Source of the DNA: Micromonospora sp. FIMYZ51
GTDB lineage: Bacteria; Actinomycetota; Actinomycetes; Mycobacteriales; Micromonosporaceae
Length of the DNA stretch: 64,000 nucleotides
Assembly: GCF_038246755.1 (NCBI RefSeq)
Contig: NZ_CP134706.1
Coordinates: 4,340,001-4,404,000 of the forward strand
Direction: 5' to 3'
The notes under the pieces are model-generated. The model was not told the DNA's origin. It saw nothing but the letters and a program-made list of their open reading frames with translations, and did no database searches. Below are positions 1 through 9,200 of this stretch, piece after piece. Numbering within the stretch: position 1 is the stretch's first letter; each line of letters starts with the position of its first letter. The position numbers and the translations under genes were made by a program.

Positions 1-1
1 C

Positions 2-949
2 CCGGTCGCCCTCTCCTGCACCTTCATGGGCCCGCTCATCCCCGGGCCGGACGCGCCGCCGTGGGGATTCGGGCTCGCCCCCGCACACCACGGCTGGACC
101 CGACTACGCAACCACATCCTGCACCGACTCACCGACCTCGCCGCCACCGGCGTACGCCGCCGCATCGACACCATCCGCGCCGAACACGACCTACCCCCAC
201 TCGGCCAATCAGTGAACGCCTTCACCGCCCAACTACCCCTCTACCTCGTCGGCAACATCCCCCAACTCGACCACAACCGCACCGACCTACCCCCCACCGT
301 CCACTACGTCGGCCCCTGCATCTGGCACCCACCCACCACCCACACCGACACCACCTGGCTCGACACCATCCCCACCGACACACCCTGGATCCACGTCACG
401 GAGAGCACGTTGCGGCACGGGGACCCGTTCCTGTTACGGGCGGCGATCCAGGGTCTCGCCGGCGAACCGGTCCAGGTCATCGCCACCACCGGCACCCACC
501 GCGACCCCGACACCCTCGACCTCGGCCCCACCGCACCCAACATCCACCTCACCCGCTGGCTCAGCCACACCCACCTCCTCCCCCGCTGCGCCGCCGTCAT
601 CACCACCGGCGGAGCCGCGACCATCATGGCCGCCCTCCAACACGGCAAACCCCTCATCATCACCCCCACCACCTGGGACAAACCCGACAACGCCCGCCGC
701 ATCACCAACGCCGGCCTCGGCATCCACCTCAACCCCAAACACTGCACCCCCCACACCCTGCGCACCGCCGTCCAAGAACTCCTCACCAACCCCACCTACC
801 ACCACAACGCCCACACCATCGCCCAACAACTCGCCACCACCAACGGCCCCACCCACGCCGCCCACCTCCTCGAAAACCTCACCACCCACCGCAGGACGGC
901 ACCCGAGCCGCAGCGCCGGAGGGCCCCACACGCCAGGAGAGAAACATGA
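2..949 (+). CDS. GT1-family glycosyltransferase, 5' truncated by window edge
   Basis: The frame is open to the left edge of the window (an internal ATG lies at 26), so the start is outside and about 315 codons are visible. The C-terminal half has the GT-B/UDP-glycosyltransferase nucleotide-sugar binding signature: an ITTGGAATIM-type loop, then HGKPLIITP and a D-N pair about 15 residues on (nt about 600-700). This is typical of macrolide/MGT-like glycosyltransferases that transfer a sugar from an NDP donor to a small molecule; the acceptor cannot be inferred. The plus strand is extremely C-rich and G-poor except for a normal-looking patch at about 395-470, which also holds a TTA codon (434-436). 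Its stop overlaps the next start (ATGA), so the two are probably co-translated. Confidence 0.82.
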   Translation, partial: PVALSCTFMGPLIPGPDAPPWGFGLAPAHHGWTRLRNHILHRLTDLAATGVRRRIDTIRAEHDLPPLGQSVNAFTAQLPLYLVGNIPQLDHNRTDLPPTVHYVGPCIWHPPTTHTDTTWLDTIPTDTPWIHVTESTLRHGDPFLLRAAIQGLAGEPVQVIATTGTHRDPDTLDLGPTAPNIHLTRWLSHTHLLPRCAAVITTGGAATIMAALQHGKPLIITPTTWDKPDNARRITNAGLGIHLNPKHCTPHTLRTAVQELLTNPTYHHNAHTIAQQLATTNGPTHAAHLLENLTTHRRTAPEPQRRRAPHARRET

Positions 950-3039
950 AGGCGAGCCGAGAACTGCTGTCGGTGCTGCTCGTCGTCGCCATGGCCCTCG
1001 GGCTGGCACCGGTCACCCCCGGCCGGGCCGCGCCCGCTGGCTCCGAGAAGATCGCCGACCATGGCTTCGGCGATTTCCGCAACAGCTTCGCGTGGTCCAT
1101 GGCGTGGTTCAAGGGACGGCTCTACGTCGGCACCGGCCGCAGTCAGGTCTGCGTGGAGAAGGCCACCCTGGACTTCTACTATCCCGGCCGCGGCTACTAC
1201 CAGCCCGAGCCGGTTCGGGGGGTGACCTGCCCGGCCGACCGGTACGACCTCGACCTGCGCGCCGAGATCTGGGAGTACACGCCCGAGACCCGACGGTGGC
1301 GGCTGGCCCTGCGGTCACCGGCGGACCTGCCCAATCCGCGTGCGCCGGGCAGGTTCGTGGCCCGTGACATCGGCTTCCGCGGCATGCAGGTGCACACCGA
1401 ACCCAGCGGCAAGCAGGCGCTGTACGTCTTCGGCGTCACCGCGAACGAGTACATCCCCGAATTGGCGACGGTGAGTCCACCACGCATCCTGCGGACCACG
1501 GACGGCACCAGCTTCACCCCGTTGGCCGGCGGTCCGGGTCTCCTCGCCACCCCGTTCGGCCGGCAGCGGGCCATGGGGTTCCGCGCCCCGGCGGTGCACC
1601 AGGGGCGACTGTTCGTGACCGCCACCGGCGGCCTCACCGGCGACGGCGTCGTCGTCGAGATCAAGAAGCCGTGGAGCAGGAAGCCCCAGTACCAACAGAT
1701 CAGCCCGGCCACGCTGAGCATTTTCGACATGAAGACGTTCAACGGGAAGATCTACGTCGGGGCGGGCGACGCGGATGCCGGCTACTCGGTGTGGCGCACG
1801 GACGCGGCCGGCCGCTCCCCCACCTTCACCCCGGTGGTGACCGCCGGCGCGGGACGGGGTGCGGCGATCACCTCGGTGGTGTCCATGCAGGTGTTCCAGC
1901 AGCGGCTCTACGTCGGCGCCAGTGGCTGGTACTCCTCGTTCTTCCCGGCCTCCGAGCTGATCCGGATCAACAAGGACGACAGTTGGTCGCTGATCGTGGG
2001 TAACACCCGGACCACCGGCGACGGTGCGTTCCGGTACCCGCTCAGCGGGCTGCCCGACGGGTTCGGCAACATCTTCAACGCCCATTTCTGGCGGATGCAA
2101 CCACACGGTGGTGCGCTCTATCTCGGCACCAACGACTGGAGCCACACCCTGCGGTGGTTGCCGGTGCTGGCCCGACGCCTGGCCGGACAGTTCGGCTTCG
2201 ACGTCTACGGCAGTTGCGACGGGCGCTACTGGTGGACGGCGACCACGAACGCCTTCGGTAACGGCCCGTACGACTATGGCGTACGGACGATGGCGTCCAC
2301 TCCGGCCGGTGCCTTTCTGGGCAGCACCAACGACCTGGCCGGCGCCGGGGTCTGGCGTGACTCGGCGGTCACACCGTGCGCCACCACGCCGAACTCCGCC
2401 ACGGCGTCCGCCGAGTCGGCGGCCCGGCCGCCGACCGGGCTGACCGCCTCGCCCACCCGCTGCGGCACCGTGCTGAGCTGGGAGCGGGCCGCCGCCGGTG
2501 CGAGCTACACGGTCGAGCGTGCCGTCCTGCACCGGGTCACCGGCGTCGGCGTCACGCCCCCGCCCCGGTTGCCCACCGGCTTCCGGCCGGCGGCGGCACC
2601 CCGCGTGGTGCCGACCCTGTCCGGGCCGTCGTTCACGATCCCGGAGTCGTTCGAGGCCGTCGGCGTCTCGACCGGTACCCGCTTCGTCGACCGGACCGCC
2701 GTCGCCGGCAGCGCCTACCTTTACCGGCTGGTGCCGCGCGGCTCCGGATCGCGGCTCGCGGCGACCGTCGGCATCCTGCCGCAGGCCGAGGCGCCGACCC
2801 CGGCGGCCCTGGGCAGCGGGGTGCGGCGTCTCGTCCGGCGCGAGCAGCTGAGCCGGTCGGTGGAGCAGTTGCTTGTGCAGTTGGCGGCGAGCCTCACCGG
2901 TCGCGCACCCCGCTACGGCGACCTGCGGGCCGTGCTCGACGGTCCAGCACTGCGGCAGGTGCGCGACTCGGCGGCGCGCGACGACCTCGCGCACGGCGCG
3001 CTGCTGCGGGAGCGGCACCAGGCGGCGCAGCGCTGCTGA
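946..3039 (+). CDS. Secreted beta-propeller-like protein with C-terminal Fn3-like domain
   Basis: 697 aa from ATG 946, preceded by AGGAGAG and overlapping the upstream stop by 4 nt. The first 27 or so residues are a Sec signal peptide (basic start, hydrophobic LLVVAMALGLA, cleavage near GRAAP). The body has repeated segments of the type GRLYVGTG, GKIYVGAG and QRLYVGAS, as expected of blades of a kelch-like propeller, and many aromatic residues. From about residue 487 a PPTGLTASPTRC...LSWERA stretch looks like a fibronectin type III domain. I do not recognise a catalytic motif. Coupling to the glycosyltransferase suggests a common pathway or a cell-surface role, but the function is unknown. 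Confidence 0.75.
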   Translation: MKASRELLSVLLVVAMALGLAPVTPGRAAPAGSEKIADHGFGDFRNSFAWSMAWFKGRLYVGTGRSQVCVEKATLDFYYPGRGYYQPEPVRGVTCPADRYDLDLRAEIWEYTPETRRWRLALRSPADLPNPRAPGRFVARDIGFRGMQVHTEPSGKQALYVFGVTANEYIPELATVSPPRILRTTDGTSFTPLAGGPGLLATPFGRQRAMGFRAPAVHQGRLFVTATGGLTGDGVVVEIKKPWSRKPQYQQISPATLSIFDMKTFNGKIYVGAGDADAGYSVWRTDAAGRSPTFTPVVTAGAGRGAAITSVVSMQVFQQRLYVGASGWYSSFFPASELIRINKDDSWSLIVGNTRTTGDGAFRYPLSGLPDGFGNIFNAHFWRMQPHGGALYLGTNDWSHTLRWLPVLARRLAGQFGFDVYGSCDGRYWWTATTNAFGNGPYDYGVRTMASTPAGAFLGSTNDLAGAGVWRDSAVTPCATTPNSATASAESAARPPTGLTASPTRCGTVLSWERAAAGASYTVERAVLHRVTGVGVTPPPRLPTGFRPAAAPRVVPTLSGPSFTIPESFEAVGVSTGTRFVDRTAVAGSAYLYRLVPRGSGSRLAATVGILPQAEAPTPAALGSGVRRLVRREQLSRSVEQLLVQLAASLTGRAPRYGDLRAVLDGPALRQVRDSAARDDLAHGALLRERHQAAQRC

Positions 3040-3096
3040 CGGCCGGTGCGGCGGTGGGTGGGGCGGTGGCCGGTCCGGTCCACCGCCCCACGGGCG

Positions 3097-3729
3097 TCAG
3101 CAGGTGTTCAGCATGCTGTTGAGCGCCGACTTCTCCGCACTGTCCACGGAGAGGCCGTAGTACCACTTCACCTGGATCCAGGCCCGGGCGTAGGTGCAGT
3201 GGAAGGCGGTACGCGGCGGCTTCCACGCGGCCGGGTCCTTGTCGCCCTTGGCCGAGTTGATGCTGCCGGTGACCGCCCACAGTTCCGGGCCACCGAGGTC
3301 GTTGGCGTAGCTCTGGCGCCGGGCCGTGGTCCAGGACCAGGCGCCGGAGCGCCAGGCCTCGGCGAGCGGCACCACGTGGTCGATGGAGATGTCGGCGGGG
3401 TTGGTACGGGTCACCCCGTCGTACGGGCTGTACCAGGACCCGGAGGTCGGGTAGCAACTGGCGTTCACCACGACGTTGCTGCCGTCGCGCTTGAGGACCT
3501 GCTCCCGGGTGTTGCAGGTGCCGGTGATCGTGATCCAGTGTGGGAACAGGTCGCGGTTGTAGCTGGACTGGTGCGACTCGGCGGCGACGCTCAGCGAGTT
3601 GAGTCGGCTCACCGCCGTGCTGTGCGACGGGATGTTGGGCGGGGTGGCCTGGACCGGGGTCGGGACCACCAGGACGGAGAGGACGACGGCGGCCACCGTG
3701 GCGAGGGCGGCCTTGGGTACGCGAGCCAC
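3097..3729 (-). CDS. Secreted HNH-family nuclease (DUF1524/GmrSD C-terminal type)
   Basis: 210 aa starting at GTG 3729, chosen because AAGGAG (3737-3742) lies 7 nt upstream; a longer reading to 3825 lacks this site. The N-terminus is a signal peptide (VPKAALATVAAVVLSVLVV, cleavage near VQA). The mature part has the DHVVPLAEAW motif of the DUF1524 HNH nucleases, a downstream N-S-A-K-G-D-K-D-P segment that usually completes the metal site, and two cysteine pairs that may form disulphides outside the cell. Proteins of this family degrade extracellular DNA or RNA. It is monocistronic and ends facing the secreted protein upstream. Confidence 0.85.
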   Translation of the reverse strand: MARVPKAALATVAAVVLSVLVVPTPVQATPPNIPSHSTAVSRLNSLSVAAESHQSSYNRDLFPHWITITGTCNTREQVLKRDGSNVVVNASCYPTSGSWYSPYDGVTRTNPADISIDHVVPLAEAWRSGAWSWTTARRQSYANDLGGPELWAVTGSINSAKGDKDPAAWKPPRTAFHCTYARAWIQVKWYYGLSVDSAEKSALNSMLNTC

Positions 3730-3879
3730 GTGACGACTCCTTGCTGTCGCCGGCCACGGCGGGTGGGGGAGCCCGACTGACGCATGGCAGGCGACAACAC
3801 GGATTGTCGCAGACATCGTGATCATTGAATCAAATCACGTGGCACGGTGCCGTGAACGGCGGTTGAAAGGGCGGCGGCG

Positions 3880-5214
3880 TCAGGGCGCCGGGGTCGCGGT
3901 CGGACTCGGGGCGACCCGGCGAATGTAGCCGTTGAGCAGGGCGAAGTCGCGGCACTGGCCGCCACCGCCACCGGCACCGTCAAGTGCGGTGCCCGCCTGC
4001 CGGCAGTTGACCCGCAGGCTCACCACCGCCCCGGCCGGAATCTCGATCGGGGAGACCATGTGGTAATCCAGATCGCGGAAGTTCTGCAACGCGACGGTCT
4101 GCACCGTCCGGCCATCGATGATCAGGTCGAGCCGCCCCTCGTCGCCCTGCGGGTTTTGCAGGAAGATGTCGGTAAGCACGAAGACCCGCCGGGACGGCAC
4201 CGTGTACTGGTCGGTGCGAGTGGCCCGGGCCGGCGCGGTGACGGCGAGCCGCCGGCTGAACGAATCGGCGCCGGGCGGCAGCACCGGCACGCCCACCTCC
4301 GGGGTGCGACTGGGCGTGGGGTTGGGCCGCGGTGGGGCCGAGGTGGCGCCGGCCGCCGCCGCCACCGCCTGGTCGGCCTTGCTCTGTGCCTCCTGCGCCC
4401 GGGTGTCGGCGGCCTGGGCCTGCTGGGCCACCGGCGCGACCTGTTCCTGGGCGGCCTCCTCGGCCAGCGACTTCACCGACGGGCGTAGCAGCGCGTACCA
4501 CAGGCCCGCACCGAGCAGCGCCAGCACCACCAGCGCCGCAATCACCCGGCCGATGCCCTGGGGCAGGATCGGCTCCTGCACCGTGGCCGCGTCGAGCCGA
4601 GCTGGCGGCACGTCGTCGGTGACCACATCGACCTGGAACGGCAGCGTGACCGGTTGCCCCTGCCACAGCAGCTTGCGGGACCGGGCGCGGACCTGGACGA
4701 ACGCCGCCTCGCCCGGGGCGATGACGAGTTCCGCCGGGCGGATCGCGACGGCGAGCCGATTGTTCGGGTCGCTGCCGGCCAACGCCACGCCGAGTGGGAT
4801 GTTGCCGACGTTTGCCACCGACACCTCGTGCCGGCCGGTACGCCGGCCCCGCGAGGTGCGCGGCAGGATCTCCGGCGTGATCGCCGCGAACGGCAGCACC
4901 CGCACGGTGCCCTCCGGCACCACCTGCGCGTCCGGGCTCTCGGCCGGGGTGACCCGCACCGCGAACGGCCGGTCCCCGGCCACCACCTGCGCGGAGCGGG
5001 GTGGCTGGAAGCGCACGACGGCCGACCCGGTGTCGCCGGGGTAGACCGTGACGAGGGGCGGGTCCGCGCTGGCCCAGCCGGCCGGCTCGCCGAGCACCTC
5101 GATCGCGTACGACTCGACTATCGATCCGGTGTTGCGGATATCGAGCCGGCAGGTCGACTCGCTGCCCGGGCTGACCTCGACCAGGTCGGCGTCCAGGTAG
5201 GCCTCGGTGGTCAT
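3880..5214 (-). CDS. eCIS-associated single-pass membrane protein, COG1470-like
   Basis: 444 aa from ATG 5214. Residues 1-210 look like two Ig-like/NPCBM-type beta domains of the kind annotated hydrolytic protein or COG1470 in actinobacterial eCIS loci. One transmembrane helix follows at about 219-240 (VIAALVVLALLGAGLWYALL), then a Glu/Gln/Ala coiled coil (about 245-290), a Pro/Thr linker, and a C-terminal domain of about 130 residues ending in a low-complexity tail. With no signal peptide, the N-terminal part is probably cytoplasmic. It is divergent from the LuxR gene at 5375, sharing a 160-bp promoter region. A role in docking the cytoplasmic particle to the membrane is inference from gene context; Streptomyces CIS loci are known to need a membrane protein. 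Confidence 0.78.
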   Translation of the reverse strand: MTTEAYLDADLVEVSPGSESTCRLDIRNTGSIVESYAIEVLGEPAGWASADPPLVTVYPGDTGSAVVRFQPPRSAQVVAGDRPFAVRVTPAESPDAQVVPEGTVRVLPFAAITPEILPRTSRGRRTGRHEVSVANVGNIPLGVALAGSDPNNRLAVAIRPAELVIAPGEAAFVQVRARSRKLLWQGQPVTLPFQVDVVTDDVPPARLDAATVQEPILPQGIGRVIAALVVLALLGAGLWYALLRPSVKSLAEEAAQEQVAPVAQQAQAADTRAQEAQSKADQAVAAAAGATSAPPRPNPTPSRTPEVGVPVLPPGADSFSRRLAVTAPARATRTDQYTVPSRRVFVLTDIFLQNPQGDEGRLDLIIDGRTVQTVALQNFRDLDYHMVSPIEIPAGAVVSLRVNCRQAGTALDGAGGGGGQCRDFALLNGYIRRVAPSPTATPAP

Positions 5215-5374
5215 GGCGCGACTCTAGGAGCGGTCCGGCCGATTCAATCAGGCATTGAGGAAGACCTTAGGGCAACCCGTGAGGGCTGTTGAGCCCACGT
5301 TGACTGCACGATTGGTGCGCGCAGCGATACTCGGCGCGACGTGTCGTTCGACTGTGCGCTGCTTGGGGGAGCCA
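5215..5374. promoter_or_regulatory. Divergent promoter region of the eCIS locus
   Basis: 160 bp between the minus-strand membrane protein start (5214) and the plus-strand LuxR start (5375). It is somewhat richer in A/T than its flanks (for example GATTCAATCAGGCATTGAGG). I see no convincing palindrome or sigma-70 hexamer pair, so the promoter assignment rests on the divergent gene arrangement. Confidence 0.4.
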
Positions 5375-5998
5375 ATGCGACGTCTGCCCGTCCATCTCTA
5401 CTCCACTGACGTGATCTCACGTGCCGGCGTGGTCAGCCAACTCCGGCCCCGCCCGGAGGTGTTGCTGCTCGACGAGTCCGAGGCGGATCAGGCGGCCGTC
5501 GCGGTGATCGTCAGCGACAGCATCGACGAGCCGGCCCTGCGTACGCTGCGTGCGCTACGCAGCCGGAGCCGGGCCGCCCTGGTGCTGGTGGTGACCCAGG
5601 CCGACGACGCTGGCCTGGTGGCCGCCGTGGAGCACGGGGTGGCGGGGATCGTGCGCCGCTCCGAGGCGAGCGCGGACCGACTGGTCGCGGTGATCCAGTC
5701 CGCCGCGGCCGGTGAGGGCGCCGTGCCACCGGACCTGCTGGGCCGACTGTTGCAGCAGGTCGGGGCGTTGCAGCGGGAGGTGCTCGGGCCACGCGGGTTG
5801 ACCTTCGCCGGGTTGGCCGAGCGGGAGGTGGAGGTGCTGCGGCTGGTCGCCGACGGCTTCGACACCGCCGAGATCGCCACCAAGCTGTCCTACTCGCAGC
5901 GGACGATCAAGAACATCCTGCACGACGTGACGAACCGGCTGCATCTGCGCAACCGCTGCCACGCGGTGGCGTACGCGTTGCGCAACGGCCTGATCTGA
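5375..5998 (+). CDS. LuxR/NarL-type response regulator of the eCIS locus, degenerate receiver
   Basis: 207 aa from ATG 5375 behind GGGGGAG; an upstream extension to 5255 has no ribosome binding site. The N-terminal 125 residues fold like a receiver (VHLYSTDVISRAG...), but the usual acidic pocket and phospho-acceptor Asp are not evident, so it may act without phosphorylation. Residues 145-207 are a clear LuxR-type HTH (LAEREVEVLRLVADGFDTAE, IATKLSYSQRTIKNILHDV). As the first plus-strand gene of the cluster and divergent from the membrane protein, it is the likely local transcription factor; actinobacterial eCIS loci commonly carry such a regulator. No partner kinase is adjacent. Confidence 0.85.
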   Translation: MRRLPVHLYSTDVISRAGVVSQLRPRPEVLLLDESEADQAAVAVIVSDSIDEPALRTLRALRSRSRAALVLVVTQADDAGLVAAVEHGVAGIVRRSEASADRLVAVIQSAAAGEGAVPPDLLGRLLQQVGALQREVLGPRGLTFAGLAEREVEVLRLVADGFDTAEIATKLSYSQRTIKNILHDVTNRLHLRNRCHAVAYALRNGLI

Positions 5999-6019
5999 GC
6001 GGCGACCGGCCCGCAGTCG

Positions 6020-6101
6020 GGCCCGGCTGGACAGCGTCGGCGGGATCCCCCGACCTCCGTTGCCCGGCTGGACAGCGTTCGCAGGGTCCCCCGACCCCCG
6101 T
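6020..6101. repeat. Two tandem 41-bp repeats upstream of the propeller/VWA gene
   Basis: Copy 1 is 6020-6060 and copy 2 is 6061-6101. Both begin GCCCGGCTGGACAGCGT and end with a TCCCCCGACC/T-CCGTT segment; I count about 5 differences over 41 positions. They fill much of the 208-bp gap between the regulator and the next gene, where a promoter with two regulator sites would be expected. Confidence 0.75.
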
Positions 6102-6206
6102 TGCCCGTTTGGGCAGGCCGCGCTGCCCGCAGACCGGCCCGCACCGGCACCACCCCGCCGGGCCGCGACGGCCAGGGTGATGGCACGTGTGTCCACGGGA
6201 GGTGTC

Positions 6207-9200
6207 GTGCGCTGGGGCAGCCGCCGCTGGGGAGTCATGGTGCTCGGGCTGCTGGCCGGGCCGGCCGTGGTCGCGCCCGAGCCGGTCGCACCGGCACCGC
6301 CGCCCGCCGCACCTGCGGCACCTGCGGCCGAGGCCGACTACCGGCTCGGCTACACCAGCACCGAACGGCCGACGCTGCTGATCGGCCAGGAGAGCAGCCG
6401 GGCCCCGCGACCGCTGCTGACCGAGGCCGAACGCGGCGACGCCGAGCAGGACGCCGACCTGCGCGCCGGTCGGGTGGTCTGGGTGGGACGCCGGGCCACC
6501 GCCGGTGGCGCCGACCTGGCCGGTAGCCTCTGGCTCCGCCGGCCCGGGGCGGCACCGGTGCGGCTGGTCGGCGGCCCCGGCACGGTCGCGCATCCGGCGC
6601 TCTCCCCCGACGGGCGGCGGGTCGCCTTCACCAGCGACCGCGCCGGCAACGCCGACATCTGGGTGATCGGCACCGACGGCTCCGGGCTACGCCGACTCAC
6701 CGACCATCCGGCCGAGGACAGCTGGCCGACCTGGTCGCCCGACGGCACCCGGGTCGCGTTCGCCAGCACCCGGGCCGACCTCGCCGGTGACCTCTGGGTC
6801 ATGTCGGCGACCGGCGGCGGGCAGACCCGGCTGACCGACGGCCCCGCCGCCGACGGGCAGCCCGCCTGGTCGCCCGACGGACGCCGGCTGGCCTTCACCA
6901 CCACCCGCTTCGCGCCGGCCAGCACTCCCGGCCTGCGTACGGTGGCCACCGTGGCCGCGACCGGCGGCGCGGTGACCCGGGCGGTGCCCGGCCCGGGGGA
7001 CGCCGCCGAACCGGCCTGGTCACCGGACGGCACCCGGCTCGCCTTCACCACCACCCGCACCGACCCGGCCGGCGACATCCACGTGCTGCGCGACGGGCGG
7101 GTCACCGCGGTGGCCACCGGCCCGTTGCCCCAGCACCAGCCGGTGTGGCGGGGCGACGACCTGATCTGGACGGCGACCGACACCGAGCGCACCAGCGACG
7201 TGTGGAGTGCCGACGCCACCGGCGGTGACCGACGGGATCTCACCGCCCGGCCGGGGCGTACCGAGAGCGCTCCGGCGTTCAGCCCGGACGGCACCCGGCT
7301 GGCCTACAGCGCCGAGCAGCCGGACGGCGGCGCCCGCATCGTCGTCGCCGACGCCACCGGCGCCAACCCGCAGGTGCTGGCGCCGCCGGGCACCACCGGC
7401 ACGGACCACGACACGGACCCGACCTGGGCACCGGACGGCACGGCCATCGCCTTCACCCGCCACTCGTCGGACCAGCGCCGGCCGTCGCGGATCCTCGCCG
7501 TCTCGGTCACCGACGGGCGGCTGGTCACCGAGGTACCGATGCCGTGGTTCCTGCGCGGCGCCGACACGCAGCCCTCCTGGTCACCCGACGGGCGGCAGCT
7601 GGCCTTCACCCGGAACTCCTGGGCCCGCGACAGCGAACTCGAATGGCCCGTGGTGGACCGGCCCGCGCTGCCCGGCACCACGATCGACTTCACCCAGTCG
7701 GTGCGTACCCCGCCGATCCCGCCCCGGCCGGACATCGTCTTCCTGGTCGACGACACCGGCTCGATGGCCGAGCCGGGTGAGGGCGGCGCCAGCGTCATCC
7801 AACAGCTGCGGACCCGGCTGCCCGAGGTGATCGCCGATGTCCGGACCAGCGAACCGGACGCCCGCTTCGGCCTGGCGACCTTCAGCGGACGCGGTGGCAA
7901 CGGCCAGTACGACCCGCTCATGTACTACCCCCGCCAGGAGGTGACCGACAACAACGACCTCATCAACCGGGCCGTCGCGGGCCTGACCGCGCAGAGCGGA
8001 TTCGGCACCGAGAACTGGTTCTACGCGCTGCGGCAACTCGCCCGCAACGACCGGATCGGCTTCCGCCCGGACAGCAGCCGGGTGGTGGTGCTGATCAGTG
8101 ACACCGACAGCGTCGACAAGACCGCTCCGCCGCCCGAGGAGGGCGAGATCGGCGAGGCCAGCCTGATCAGCGAGCTGCGGGCCGCCGGGATCGCGTTGAT
8201 CGGCGTACCCATCGTCGGTGCCGACTTCGAGCGCGGGCTCAACTTCGACGGGGCGGCCGGGCGGATCGCCACCGCCACCGGAGGCCGGCTCACCGCCGAC
8301 AGCTCCCCCGCCGGAATGATCGAAGCGGTGCAGCGCGCCATCCGCAGTCTCACCGTCACCGTCGACCCCGAAGCCACCTACTGCGACGACGGTCTCTCGG
8401 TCACCTTCGACCCCGACCCCGCCCAAGTGGAGGCCGGCACCCGGGCCCGGATCCGGGAGATCATCACCGTCGCGCCGGACGCGGTCCCCGGATCGGTGCT
8501 GCGCTGCACGATCAATTTCGACCTCGATCCGGCGCAGCCCAACCGGGACGCCGTACAGGAACTGATCGTCCGCGTCGCCCAGCCCGGCGCGCCCTTCGTC
8601 CGCATCGACGACGTACGGGTGCCGCCCACCGGGCCGGACGGCGCGCGGGTGAACTACCAGGCGTCGGCGGTGGACGGGGTCGGCCGGCCGCTACCCGTAC
8701 GCTGCCAACCGCCGCCCGGTTCGCTCTTCCCGATCGGGCAGACCGTGGTGACCTGCACGGCCACCGACCGCGACGGCCGGACCTGGTCCGACCCCGGGCT
8801 GATCATCGTGACCGACCCGGCGGTCCAGGGCAGCCGGATCTGGCTGGCCCGCCTCGACGGCGACCTGGCCGGCACGGTGACCGTCACCGACCAGTGGGAC
8901 CTCAGCGCCCGGGTCGGGCCGCCGTGCCCGAGCCGCTCCGCCGACCGCGCGCCGGCCTGGTCACCCGACGGCGGCAGCATCGCGTACGCGGACAGCTCCG
9001 ATGACCTCTGCGTGGTGCGACCGGACGGCACCGGTGCCCGGCACCCGCTCGCCCCGGCCGACCGCGCCGGCCGTACCGTGACGGACCCGGCCTGGTCCCC
9101 GGACGGCCGACGGATCGCGGTGGCGTTGAGCCCTGCCCCGGCGGACGAGCCATCGGCGGCCGACGCCTCGGACATCGTGGTGCTGCCCAGCGGCGGCGGC

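Noticed and set aside
61..945. A long N-terminal extension of the secreted protein across the glycosyltransferase gene
   Set aside because: The extension is a Pro/His/Arg-only shadow reading of the glycosyltransferase; the ATG at 946 has a ribosome binding site and a signal peptide follows.
3097..3729. Secreted HNH nuclease as an eCIS effector
   Set aside because: It has a Sec signal peptide, its own ribosome binding site and no GNRAV or QR motif, so it is exported independently despite lying beside the locus.
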